Below, one piece after another: positions 37,265-48,700 of a stretch of DNA of 64,000 nt. Under the pieces are notes generated by a model. It saw nothing but the letters and a program-made list of their open reading frames with translations. It was not told the origin of the DNA and did not search any database. The DNA is taken from positions 620,001-684,000 of the forward strand of contig NC_068570.1 in assembly GCF_025698545.1 (NCBI RefSeq). Direction: 5' to 3'. Made by a program: the position numbers and the translations under genes. The DNA is from Gossypium raimondii. Lineage: Eukaryota; Streptophyta; Magnoliopsida; Malvales; Malvaceae. Position 1 is the first letter of the stretch, and each line of letters opens with the position of its first letter.

Positions 37265-38682
37265 TGAGAGTGCACCACTAATTTTTCCATGTTTTTGTTG
37301 AATTTTGTGCAGGGATGCAATTTGGGACTAAATAGAAGAAAAATGAAACAATTGAGCTAGATTGAAGAAAGAAGCAAAGAAGGAGGGCCAAAGCAGAATT
37401 TTTCCAAGAATAATTGGCTGAAATTGTTGACTTAGTGGGAGATTATTTTGGGATATTTTTTATATCATGTAATATTTTTCCTTGATTTTCTATACTAGTT
37501 GGCTCTTAATTTAGCAAGGCCACTAGTATAAATAGAGGCTACATTGTTCATTTTAATGAATCAATTGAAATATCAAGCTTTCATCTTTCAATACATTCTC
37601 TCCTTTCTATTCACGAATTTATTGTCTTTAGTTTCATTTACTTTCAATTCGTAAATTTCCAGCTTGTTACCACTTACCATTTACAACTTCTTTTTCAAAC
37701 TTTCTTTTTATTTCCAGTAGCCACCCTACTTTAATACACCACCAAAATTCCAGCCTCATACTTAATTACGCCACCCATCCTTTCCACCCATTTTTACCTT
37801 ATCCGATTATGCCCAATACCATCATGTCCCAAACCCTAGTTAACTAAATCCATTTTCAGCTTTAGGTCGAAGTTAGCCTCGTCAAAACCCGTGAGTTACG
37901 AACCCGAGCAAATTAACTCCTAAATTTCAGTACTTATTATTTCTCCGGATTAAGAGTATGATTTTGTCAGCTCATAAAGTTAGATCAACACTAAGTCAAA
38001 AAAGACGTCGTTTGAGTTAGTGTGGTTAGACGTACAGTTGGAATTCCGAAAGGAACATTTCTAATCGGTTTTCTGTGAACACATTGGCGTGCCAAGTGGA
38101 GATAGATGTTTGGTTCTGTCAAGGGAAGTAGTAACCAGATTTAAATGTCCCACGCGGTTGAGGACATTGGTTCGAGCTATGCTCTTCTAGAACGCAAGGC
38201 TGTCAGAGTTCTAAATCACGAACGTTTCGTGGTTGTTCGATCGGTATGGGTTAGTTATTGGACGTTCCATAACTAATTTACACAAGGAAGAGTTGGTGTC
38301 CGAGGCGTCCTTGGTAGCTATAACTAGCTTATTGGAAAAGAGGAGTTCATCTAATTTCAAGGATCGGTTCAAAGACGAGGAAAACCCGTGCCTAAAGCTG
38401 AGCTTATTCTAATTAATTTTTCTTCAAATTTATTTAACTGCTTTTATTATTTCATTTTCAACTTTTACTTTTTATGCGTTTTATTTGTTTATTTCAGGTT
38501 CCAGGTTTTCGATTTTATCCTCCCCCCTAATATCTTGGGCACGACAACTGCCCCGACATAAATCTGGTCAAGAGAGCAACAATTTGCAGTAAATCCAGTA
38601 TCTGAGGGATCGACCCTACTCCCTATACTGCTTAAATTGCAAATTAGGCGTAGGTTTATATTGGTGGACTCGACACCCATCA
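37265..38682 (+). mobile_element. LTR-like sequence, probably solo LTR of a TAT/Athila-type element
   Basis: It begins TGAGAGTGCACCACTAA. It has a TATA box TATAAATAGA at 37527-37536 and a TTCATTTTAATGAATC start region. It ends with GGGATCGACCCTACTCC and TCGACACCCATCA. I recognise this ending from plant Ty3 elements whose internal region opens with a TGGCGCC primer site. No internal region and no target duplication were seen (ATTTA against GAGTT), so the ends are tentative. Confidence 0.45.
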
Positions 38683-38730
38683 GAGTTACATTCAAATATT
38701 TAATTAACACTGATCTCTTATTTGATATTA

Positions 38731-39600
38731 GACCTCCACTGCCTACTTTTTTATATTTAAAAAAATTGGGTATGACTATTGAACTTTCATACTATCAAGG
38801 TCAATGGATTTTCAGTTTGGTGGAAATATAGTAACATAAATGGTATTTGACTAACATTTAGTTCTTTTTAATTTTTAATTAAATAAAAAAATTATAATTT
38901 TTACCTTTTTGAAAAATTAATAATTTAATTTAAGAATTTCTAACATAACTTTTTTTTATTTTGACCCCAAATTTTATAATATTATCTCGTTACTTTAAAC
39001 AAAAGCTAACCAAATAAAGGTGTTCGATTTGTTCTTTGGAGATTTGAACCCAGATGAATTTTAGGGGTCAACATCCTTTATCACTGAGCCAATCACGAAA
39101 ATTTAAATTTTTTATTGAATAAAAAATAGAATCTAAAGGTTGCTTTTTAGTTTCATTAAAGCATTTTTAATTGGTAAAACTATAGAGTCGGCGTGATTTC
39201 TTTTAAATGGTTTAACTTGTCCCTCGTTAAATTAGTATAGCTTTTTCCCCTGATTAAATTAGTAAAGCTTTTTCTTTTTGGTCGGCTAAAGTAAAAGATT
39301 AATTAATAACCCAAAAGGGTAGAACTAACTAAAATGGTTAGTAAAAGATGAGTTGCTAAAAGCAAACAAATTGCTAGCATCGATAGCCCTACATCAGAGG
39401 GGATGTCGAGAGCCATTACTATCTGGGGCTCGTAACGAGCAGCCTTAGTGGGATAATTAGGTATATCCATTCCGAACTTAAAAATGGAATATTGTTATCA
39501 ATAAAATTATCTTGAAAATTAATATTCTCAGCACTAAATTCATCTCAATGAACTTAGTAAGTAAAACTATAATAGGTTTTACTATCGCAACGCACTCGTA
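38731..39600. other. Non-coding segment duplicated at 41064-41929
   Basis: A/T-rich DNA with phrases such as TTTGAACCCAGATGAATTTT and ATCTGGGGCTCGTAACGAGC. It is non-coding and of unknown origin. It forms the end of each duplicated unit. Confidence 0.4.
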
Positions 39601-39607
39601 TAGCTTG

Positions 39608-40692
39608 CCCTACTGACCCTACGATAGGCCCACAGGCAATCGGAATGACCCGTGTGACCCTAAGGAAAATTTCAGAATTTTGAGCCCACATACCCATATA
39701 GCTTGCCCGTGTGGGCCCACATGCCCAAGCCCATGAGGCCCACACGGCCACACATTCGCTATCACATGGCCGTGTCTTGCACACGGCCAGCCACACGTCA
39801 GGGACACGCCCGTGTAGTGTCGACAGACCCTTTTTTCAACTTTTGCCAAACCTCAATTTTACATGTTTAGGGTACACACCTGGTACAGTTTCGATGCGAA
39901 AGTAATCCCGAGCCTTTCTAAACCTAAAAACTAGTACCCCAAACACCGATTTAGCAACCAAAATACAAATTCACAATAGAAATTCAACAATGCCCAAAGT
40001 TCTTGAAGAACTCACCGCCGACGATAAACACCCGCTAACGCGTACTAAGTCGTTGAAATGTAATTTTTCGCCTCCCAACCTTCACCTAATCACAGATTTC
40101 ATCGATTAATCACCAAATAATGGCTACCATTTAACATCGCTAACATCTCAAAAATCAAACGTTAACGACAAACGAAGTTCTACTTACCAAGACGAATAAA
40201 GAACCCGAAAATTCTAATAGCACAATTGGACGACAGGTTCACGAACAGAATCGAAGAAGAACAAAGCAAAGATTTACAGAGAATGGGAAGAATGTCAGAA
40301 AGGGAAAAGACAACGACAGAAAATTAAAGAAACTAACGTCAGAGGAAAATTGGGAAGAGAGAGAAAAACAACCCATCCAAACTCTCTCAGACAACCGAGA
40401 CAAAAATTAACATCCACGCTCGCACAAGGATTAGAACACAAGACCTCCAACAAGTTAACTCCTTACCACTCGAACCAACAAGCTTATTCTAATATGGATT
40501 CACAAACAATAAGACATAAGCCTACCCAACAAGGATAAGGCTAAGATTAAAAATAACAGAATTTGCCAAAAGTGGGACTTGAAACCAAGACCTCACACAC
40601 ACACCCAAAACATTTAGCCATTAAAGCAGACACTCATTTTTGTGTTAAGATTTACAGAAACAGAAATAAATTATTCAGGGCATTACACATAC
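39608..40692 (+). mobile_element. Duplicated 3' half of the solo LTR
   Basis: It matches 33602-34761 with a few percent differences and an about 80-base gap, ending CAGGGCATTACA then CATAC. It arose by tandem duplication rather than a new insertion, because the flank downstream of the LTR is copied too. Confidence 0.85.
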
Positions 40693-41929
40693 AATGAATA
40701 AGTTTGGTGGAAATTGTACATAAGTATGTTGGTCTTACGACTCCAATAATTTAAAAGGTAAATTACATCTAAGGTCATTAAATTATTAGTAAGTTTATTT
40801 TTGGTTACTAAATTTTTAAAAGTTACAAAATGGTTATTGATCTATTCGAAAGTTTTCATTTAAGTTATCGGGTTGTTAAAATCGTTGCCGTATGACATTC
40901 TCTATTCGCACCACTTACAACAATTGAAAGCTCTCATCCCTCTTCTTTTCTACATTTTCGTTTTTTCATGAAACAACTTTGAACGTCACGAACCTGTAAA
41001 CCAAAGTCCAAACAGCTTTCTTTTTCAATCTTCGACACTGACTGTCAAATCGATTTGAATTTAGACCTCCACTGCCTACTTTTTTATATTTAAAAAAATT
41101 GGGTAAGACTACCCAACTTTCATACTATCAAGGTCAATGGATTTTCAGTTGGTTGGAAATATAGTAACATAATTAAATGGCATTTGACTAACATTTAGTT
41201 CTTTTTAATTTTTAATTAAACCAAAATTATAATTTTACCTTTTGAAAAATTAATAATTTAATTTAAGAATTTTAACATAAATTTTTTTATTTTGACCTAA
41301 ATTTTATAATATTATCTCGTTACTTTAAACAAAAGCTAACCGAATAAAGGTGTTCAATTTGTTCTTTGGAGATTTGAACCCAGATGAATTTTAGGGATCA
41401 ACATTCTTTATCACTGAGCCAATCACGAAAATTTAAATTTTTTATTGAATAAAAAATAGAATCTAAAGGTTGCTTTTTAGTTTCATTAAAGCATTTTTTA
41501 TTGGTAAAACTATAGAGTCGACGTGATTTCTTTTAAATGGTTTAACTTGTCCCTCATTAAATTAGTATAGCCTTTTCCCCTGATTAAATTAGTAAAGCTT
41601 TTTCTTTTTGGTCGGCTAAAGTAAAATATTAATTAATAACCCAAAAGGGTAGAACTAACTAAAATGGTTAGTAAAAGATGAGTTGCTAAAAGCAAACAAA
41701 TTGCTATCATCGATAGCCCTACATCAGAGGGGATGTCGAGAGCCATTACCATCTGGGGCTCGTAACGAACATCCTTAGTGGGATAATTAGGTATATCCAT
41801 TCCGAACTTAAAAATAGAATATTGTTATCAATAAAATTATTTTTAAAATTGATACTCTCAGCACTAAATTCATCCCAATAAACTTAGTAAGTAAAACTAT
41901 AATAGGTTTTACTATCGCAACGCACTCGT

Positions 41930-43942
41930 AAAAATAAACTTCTTCACTTGAACAGATTAATTGCTATATATCTCAGTACAATAACCTTTACAAGTGTTTC
42001 AATTATATAGAATTTTTTGAGATCTAATGAAGATCTATTATAATCTCTATTAAACAGCAGGTAAACTGGTTGAATACAATGTAATAATAACAAATAAGGT
42101 AAACAAGGATTGTCGGCAACTAATATATCAATGTTCCAATTCAATCTAATATCCTCGATCCAAGGGATTTGATAAGTATGATCCAATCCAATCTCCAACA
42201 AGTTTCCTCAAGTGATATAATATTCATTGGTGGGCTAGATACTTTCCACAATATTAGTTCAGTCCAAATATCCTATTCAATAAATTGTCAATAACCCAAA
42301 TATGGAAACAATCTCAACTGTCGCAGTTAGCCAGGGAGTGAGAACTCTCGCAGGTACTCCTCATCCTTTCTATATTTTTCAATAGTTTTGAATATCAATG
42401 CACGAGTGAAACATGAAGTTACAACTCACATAGATTATATTGAAGATATATCTAATATCAGACATACTTCATCTAGATTTCGTGAAAAAGATCCATATTG
42501 TTTCACGAACTACAACCCTTATGTTGATGATGTAAAATTCGGTCCCATCCCCTCTAAACAACTTAGTCGGAGGAGTAATATTGTTGAATTGGTGTTGGTG
42601 GTGAAAAAGATTTGTTTGGCAAATCTTTGTCGAATTTAGAATTTCTAGCTAGATTGAATGGTGAATGGAACTGAATGCTATGGGGAGATGAATTTTATGG
42701 CAAATCTTGTGTTAGGAATGTTTGGCGATCAAGTGACTAAACTTGTACATGATGAATTTTATGTTGTAACATCTAATTCGACAGCTTTTTTCCAGCGAGC
42801 TTCGGAAACATCTCAAACGTTAAGATTTTTATTTTCATTGAAGGTTCATTAACCTTGATATTCAAAAGTTCCTACAACAGTGTTGTTATATTTCTTGTAA
42901 TAACGACGAACTCGACAAATTCAACAAAAACAAATCGTTACCTTTTTCAATTAATAGTACTCTCGAGTTAGATCTTGAACATCCACCACCTCAACTTTCT
43001 ATAAATAAATCATATATATAACCGTAAAAAACCTACCAACCAACTTTCTTACTATCAAGTTTAATGGGTTTTGAATATTTGTTGAAGAAATAGTGAAATA
43101 TTTAAATAGTATTTGATTTAGGGGTTTACTATAGTTTCCACCCTTCAAATTATAGTTATTTAGTAGACCAAATACTATGGTCTACAAAGAGTGGCTGCCT
43201 GCCTATATTTATTACCAAACATTCAAAGAAAGATAGTGATAGCACTGAAATCTTAGAAAAAAGAAGAATCTAATTAGTTTTCCATTTATTGAATCGAAAA
43301 ATAGAATGTAAGGTTCAACATGCGATTTCCTTTAGATGGTTAACTTGCCCTCATTAAATTAGTCAGACTATAGGTAAATATAGATATATATGTTTTATGT
43401 TTAATGCATTATTGATATATTACTAAGTTTAATTAGTTATCTATGTGACATGCATCAAATGCAAGCCTAATTAAGGTATAATCAATGGTATATTTACTTA
43501 ACAAGTATTAAATATTATTGTCTATTTCTGTTTTACGGTGTCTACTTTTCTAATAACTTGAGTTTATATTTATTATACCTATAGCTCACGAGTCAACACC
43601 TTTAATTAAGGAGAATTATTTTAAGAACTGAAACACTTACAAACCCGAATTATTGGTACCACCTACTTGACATGAATATAGGATATCTATCGGCGTATAT
43701 CCAATCCTCATACATGACAACCCAAACACTAAAATATACCCATCAAGAGCAAAGCCAAAAAATTGTTTTAATAGAGGTTAGAGATTAATCATATCTTTTG
43801 AGTGACAACTTGCAATTTTTTTTTTCTTCATTCAATCTATTCTGTTTAAAAGTAATAGAACAGTTGTTCTAGTTAAACAATATAATTGTCAAACAAGCTA
43901 TTATAACATGAAAACCAGGCATTCCAATCACCAATCTAACAT
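41930..43942. other. Intergenic DNA, no gene seen
   Basis: Frames of 64-85 codons at 41944-42201, 42388-42639 and 42658-42852 show no recognisable domains. The rest is A/T-rich. At 43130-43210 a short phrase resembles dispersed repeats. Nothing else is supported. Confidence 0.3.
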
Positions 43943-44280
43943 TCACCACCACGCCTTGAACATAACCCTGCGATTAATACCTGTTGTCGCTAATGTTTCT
44001 GCCATGTCATTGCCATGCTGCTCTGCTTTTGAAAATGTTACCTCACCCACATAGGCTAGTCTCCTTTCCATATCTGCGAATGTAGTTTGTTGCAACCAAG
44101 GTCTCTTGTCTTTGTGCAATAACCAGTTATACGTCACCAGTGACCCTATTTCAACAATAATCAAATCAAATCCCCTTCACCCTATCTCAATTATTACATC
44201 CAACGCTGTAATCATTGCTCCTAATTCAGCTGAATCTGCATCAATGGCATCACATGGTCCCGAGAATAAAGCTCTTACAG
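43943..44280 (-). pseudogene. RNase H (RVT_3-type) domain fragment, retroelement remnant
   Basis: On the minus strand the text gives ALFSGPCDAIDADSAELGA, then a stop, then LIIVEIGSLVTYNWLLHKDK, FADMERRLAYVGEVTFSKAE and NDMAETLATTGI. This is the order of plant RNase H-like domains (xDxxxAEL helix, the E.DS strand here EIGS, and H/N..AD.LA). The acidic D of the ExDS motif is replaced, and a stop interrupts. No reverse transcriptase is adjacent. Confidence 0.7.
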
Positions 44281-44545
44281 TTCATTCCCCGTCTCTTACG
44301 TTATATTAATGGCTTCACATGGTTATTCCTCCATAGCCCGTAGCTTCCTCAGTTGCCATTCCGCTTACGTTAAACTTTAGCAAATTTAACATTATATTAA
44401 TTTGTAATTTTAAATTTTGAAGGGGTTATAAAGCAATTTTACCAATTTTGGAGGGCCACCGCCCTCTATTCCCAAACAACCTACGAAGGTAAGTCATCAT
44501 CAATAAGTCTATCAACTTAGTACCTCAAGAAAGTGTATATCAAAG
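44281..44545. other. Short intergenic spacer
   Basis: It contains a worn dispersed-repeat fragment (GGAGGGCCACCGCCCTC at about 44452) and ends with the TATCAAAG target duplication of the next element. There is no gene. Confidence 0.3.
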
Positions 44546-45470
44546 AGTTGGTGTGAGCAAAATTCAATTCAATTCAAAAAAATCAAAAAAAATTCAAATT
44601 TCAAGTTAATCAAATTGAGTTATTTGAATTATTCGAGTCAACTCGAATAAGAAATTTTGGATTTTGAGTTCGAGTCGAGTTAAATTTTTACATTTCGAAT
44701 AACTCGAATAATTTGAATAACAGATTAGTATAAATACTGTTTTGGTCCTTGTCAATTTTGAAAATGAGCAAATTGATCTCTCTTAACAAAAAAATCAAAG
44801 TAATTTTCACATTTTGAAAATAATTTTAAAATTCTAAATATTTATAGAACTTCTAAATTTTATATTTTTAAAAAATTATAAATTTTAAAAATCTAAAAAT
44901 ATATAAAATTTAATAAAATAATAATTTTGGAATCTAAATATGTGATTAATGATTCAAGTTTATCATACTAAAATATTTTTTTATTTTTCTTTAAAAAGTT
45001 TCTAATATATATTTTTTAAATTTGTGTTCTAACATGGAAATAGTTATATTGTAAAAGATTTTAATTTAACATTATTATTTTTTTCTAATTTAACTCAAAC
45101 AGTTTCACTCGATTCAATCAAACGCTCACCTCTAATTCGAGTTATCCGAAAATCCAAATAAAAAAAGAAGGCAAAACTACGTTGTTTTGATAAATGTTTA
45201 TATTTTTTAAAGTTAAAATTCAAAACTATCAAGTTAAAAGGTAAAACTACGTTGTTTTGATAAATGTTTACCCATTATTCTTACTTTCCTTCCCGAACTG
45301 CCACACTCTCCCTTTTTCCTTTACTCAAAATTAATCTAAAAGCTTGTACTTCGTAATCAGTCTATATAAACAGAACATTGAGTATAAATAATAATATTTA
45401 TTAATTTAACTCGACTCGATTCGAAATTTTTTTTATTTAATTCAACTTAATTTAATCGAATACACATCCC
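44546..45470. mobile_element. hAT-like non-autonomous element, 925 bp, next to the DFR promoter
   Basis: It is flanked by an exact 8-bp duplication, TATCAAAG, at 44538-44545 and 45471-45478, as expected for hAT insertions. The left end is AGTTGGTGTGAGC and the right end ATACACATCCC, so terminal inverted identity is weak (GGTGTGA / TACACATCC). The inside is TCGAG/ATTCGAGT-rich, with no transposase. A related sequence lies inverted at about 51784-52375. The right edge is 43 bases from a MYB-type site of DFR. Confidence 0.75.
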
Positions 45471-45512
45471 TATCAAAGACAACACAAAGCTACCCCCGTT
45501 ACGGCGTGACCT

Positions 45513-45551
45513 ACCAACCAAGCACGTGAATATCGGTAAGTTGACCACGTG
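45513..45551 (+). promoter_or_regulatory. MYB-type site and two G-boxes upstream of DFR
   Basis: ACCAACC at 45513-45519 fits the ACC(A/T)ACC core bound by R2R3-MYB activators of flavonoid genes. CACGTG occurs at 45523-45528 and again at 45546-45551. DFR genes are known targets of the MYB-bHLH-WD40 complex through such sites. Their use here is inferred from motif and position (about 140-175 bases before the TATA box). Confidence 0.6.
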
Positions 45552-45686
45552 CGTTTAACCAAATTGTTGGGAGTTGGTTGTTAGATAAGAAAGAAAAAAA
45601 CATCACCAAAAACTAGAACTGAATCATTGACTTTGAAGGTCCCCTTTTTATTACAGGCAGATACCCACTCACCCCCCAAATCTCTT

Positions 45687-45692
45687 TATATA
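45687..45692 (+). promoter_or_regulatory. TATA box of DFR
   Basis: TATATA in the context CTCTTTATATACATG lies about 105 bases before the DFR ATG. It is a typical plant core promoter position. Confidence 0.6.
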
Positions 45693-45796
45693 CATGTTTC
45701 CGACACACTTTTATCACACAAGATAAAACAGTACTTTGTTTTTGAGCTCCAAAACTGAAAAAACTCTCCAATTTTTATCAAATCTTCTAGACAACG

Positions 45797-48700
45797 ATGG
45801 GATCTGAATCTCAAGTTGTTTGTGTTACTGGTGCCTCTGGGTTCATTGGTTCATGGCTGGTCATGAGGCTACTCGAACACGGTTACACTGTCCGCGCCAC
45901 CGTCCGTGATCCCGGTTCGTTTCCCTTTTTATTTTCGATACACGTTTCTCTAGATATGTTGGCGTAGTTTTTGAGGTCACAGCAAGCCATTTCCATAGTA
46001 AAAATAATGATCCGTTTTTGTTATTAAAATCATGGTTTCAATATGGTCAGGAGTTCGATCTCCAGTTGATACTCTTAACTTCGATAAAATAATAATAATG
46101 GTTTCTACAAGCTAAACTTTAAACCTTAAAAAAATAATGCTTTTGGCTTTTAAAGATATTTACTTTTATAATATATATGTGTTTTTTTTTAAGTAATGTT
46201 AAACTAACTGTAAATACAGTGAAACTAATTTTTTCCCATATAAATAGATAATCAAAAGAAGGTAAAGCACTTGCTTGATCTACCAAAAGCCAACACCCAT
46301 TTGACATTGTGGAAAGCTGATTTATCTGAAGAAGGAAGCTTTGATGCAGCCATTAATGGCTGTTGTGGTGTCTTCCATGTTGCCACTCCAATGGATTTTG
46401 AGTCCAAGGACCCTGAGGTTGGTTTTCCTTTTACACTGATGTATTTGCATGTCTGTTGTATATAATATATATTATATAAAGCATTTTTAAATAATATATA
46501 TTTTCATTTAAAATACTTTATACAATATATAATATATAACAATCTATTTGTACAATTAATATTTTAACAATTCAATCGTCATGTTTAATATTTCATTCGT
46601 ATGAATCATACATGTCAAATTTGATATTATTTAAAAATTTTAATTATTTATTTTATGTAAAAATATATAGTATTTTAGATCTATATGATAGATATATTAG
46701 ATTAGTTTCAAAATTTGCATGCTTGACAAGCACAATTATATCAATAAATTCAACAACTGAATCGTTAAAATATTACATCATTATAAGCAAATCTCTATTA
46801 CTAATTTTTATATATTACCATATGTTATATATGATAGTAACTAATGGATGGAAACCATTATGATAAGTCTAAAAATGGGTAACTTTTTTGGCCCTTTGGT
46901 GATCAAAACATTATATTGTAAAAAGGGGTGTGTCTGCAAATAGCAACCCTATTTTGCTAGAATTTTTTTTTTTACTTTTTTACTGCTGAGTTGATTTTTT
47001 CTCTTTTTTTGGCAGAATGAAGTGATAAAGCCAACAATAAATGGAGTATTGGATATAATGAAAGCATGCATCAAAGCAAAGACAGTAAAAAAATTGATTT
47101 TCACATCATCAGCTGGAACTGTCAATGTTGAAGAACACCAAGGAACTGTTTATGATGAAAGTAATTGGAGTGATTTGGAATTTGTCTATGCCAAGAAAAT
47201 GACTGGATGGGTTAGTTTCTCTCTTTTTCTTTTTTAAATAATTATTATTCGGTACATCGATAATAAAATGTTTAAAATGTTAGAACCGGATTCGACCGGT
47301 TGAATCGTGAACTGATATGGATCAATCGAACTGATTAAAAATCGATTGAACCAACAGTTGAACCGAATTTTTATTTGTTATATTTTTTAATCAAACCGAT
47401 CGGATTGATAAAACGATGGGTTCACTAATCTTGTCAGTTCGATCATTTTTTGGGAAAGAAAAGGTGGTTGGCAGGCAGTAACCCCCAAATAAATTTCTAA
47501 CTATTTTGCAGGTCTCAGCATTTATTAATAAACAAAAAAACTGTTTTTTGTTTGGTACTTCAAATTTTCAAGTTAAGCATCCATAATAAAAAAGGATTAT
47601 TTATGTGTTTGGGACCCTTATTCTTTTAATTTTCTTTAAATACTATAAGGTAAAATTGTATTTAATCATTCTAAAATTATAATTAATTAAAGGTCATATT
47701 TTAAAACCCGAATCGTATTTATAGATGAAATTCCGATTAATGAATTTATTAATCTCAACAATTTTTATTTTACTATCTCGACTCTTTCTATATTACATTT
47801 CTGACTTCGCCCCTACAGATACGAATTTTGTTTAATTAAAATTGGTTTTTTTTAAACTGAAATTCATTTTCTTTTATGGTTTGTAGATGTATTTTGTCTC
47901 CAAGACATTGGCTGAGCAAGCTGCCTGGAAGTTTGCAAAGGAGAATAACTTGGATCTCATCACTATAATTCCAACTCTTGTCATTGGTCCATTTCTTATG
48001 CCTTCAATGCCACCTAGTCTAATTACTGGCCTTTCACCCCTTACTGGTAAGTAGATCTTAAACATTAAGTTTTGAGGGGTTTAATTAATAATTTTTAAAA
48101 AGGTTTTTTAGGGATTTAATAATTTTTTTTAAAAAAACTTAGTTGGTCTAATTAAAACTTAAAAACTTCGAAGGTTTAATGAGAACTTACAAAATTTAGT
48201 TGGTCTAAGTGGACCACTTAGTCCATGAATACCTCTAGCTCCCTACTCCTACGGACAGTCAATCCCTATTCTTTAAGGATATATACAAGGACAAAGGAAG
48301 GGGGAGGCAAGGACCTTGGTACTCTTAAAATAAAAATTTATGCTTTTAGCTCTTGAAAATTTATAAAATTTTAAGTAAATAAATGGTAAACTTATAGTTT
48401 GGCCTCCTCAAAAATGATTAAATTTTAATCTAGTCCTTCTAAATACTATGATGAAATTACATTTTAACTCTCATAAAAATATATAACTCGACCTCGACCC
48501 TAAGAAAAAAGTTCCGGCGATATAATATATATATATTGATTTTTGCATGATTTTATGTAATAATGCAGGGAATGAAGCTCATTATGGTATCATTAGGCAA
48601 GGGCAGTTTGTGCACTTGGATGATCTCTGCATGTCTCACATATTCTTGTTTGAAAACCCTAAAGCTGAAGGCAGATACATTTGCTCCTCCCATGAGGCCA

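Larger units (their letters stand above)
33602..41929. repeat. Tandem segmental duplication, second copy internally deleted
   Basis: Unit 1 is 33602-39600. Unit 2 is 39601-41929. Unit 2 matches 33602-35137 (solo-LTR 3' half, its CATAC flank, and part of a MITE), then jumps to text matching 38731-39600. The joint is at 41063/41064, with the short shared word TTTGA..TTA at both breakpoints. The head-to-tail joint lies at 39600/39608 (CGCACTCGTATAGCTTGCCC). Unit 2 also lacks about 80 bases found near 34360-34437. The copies differ by scattered substitutions. Confidence 0.88.

Noticed and set aside
37265..38682. Complete solo LTR with target duplication
   Set aside because: The flanking pentamers ATTTA and GAGTT do not match, so it is reported only as LTR-like.
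39554..39849. Cys/Gly-rich minus-strand frames
   Set aside because: They are translations of the CACGGCC-rich LTR copy.
42388..42852. Two adjacent frames of 83 and 64 codons as a small gene
   Set aside because: No shared phase, splice sites or recognisable domain join them.
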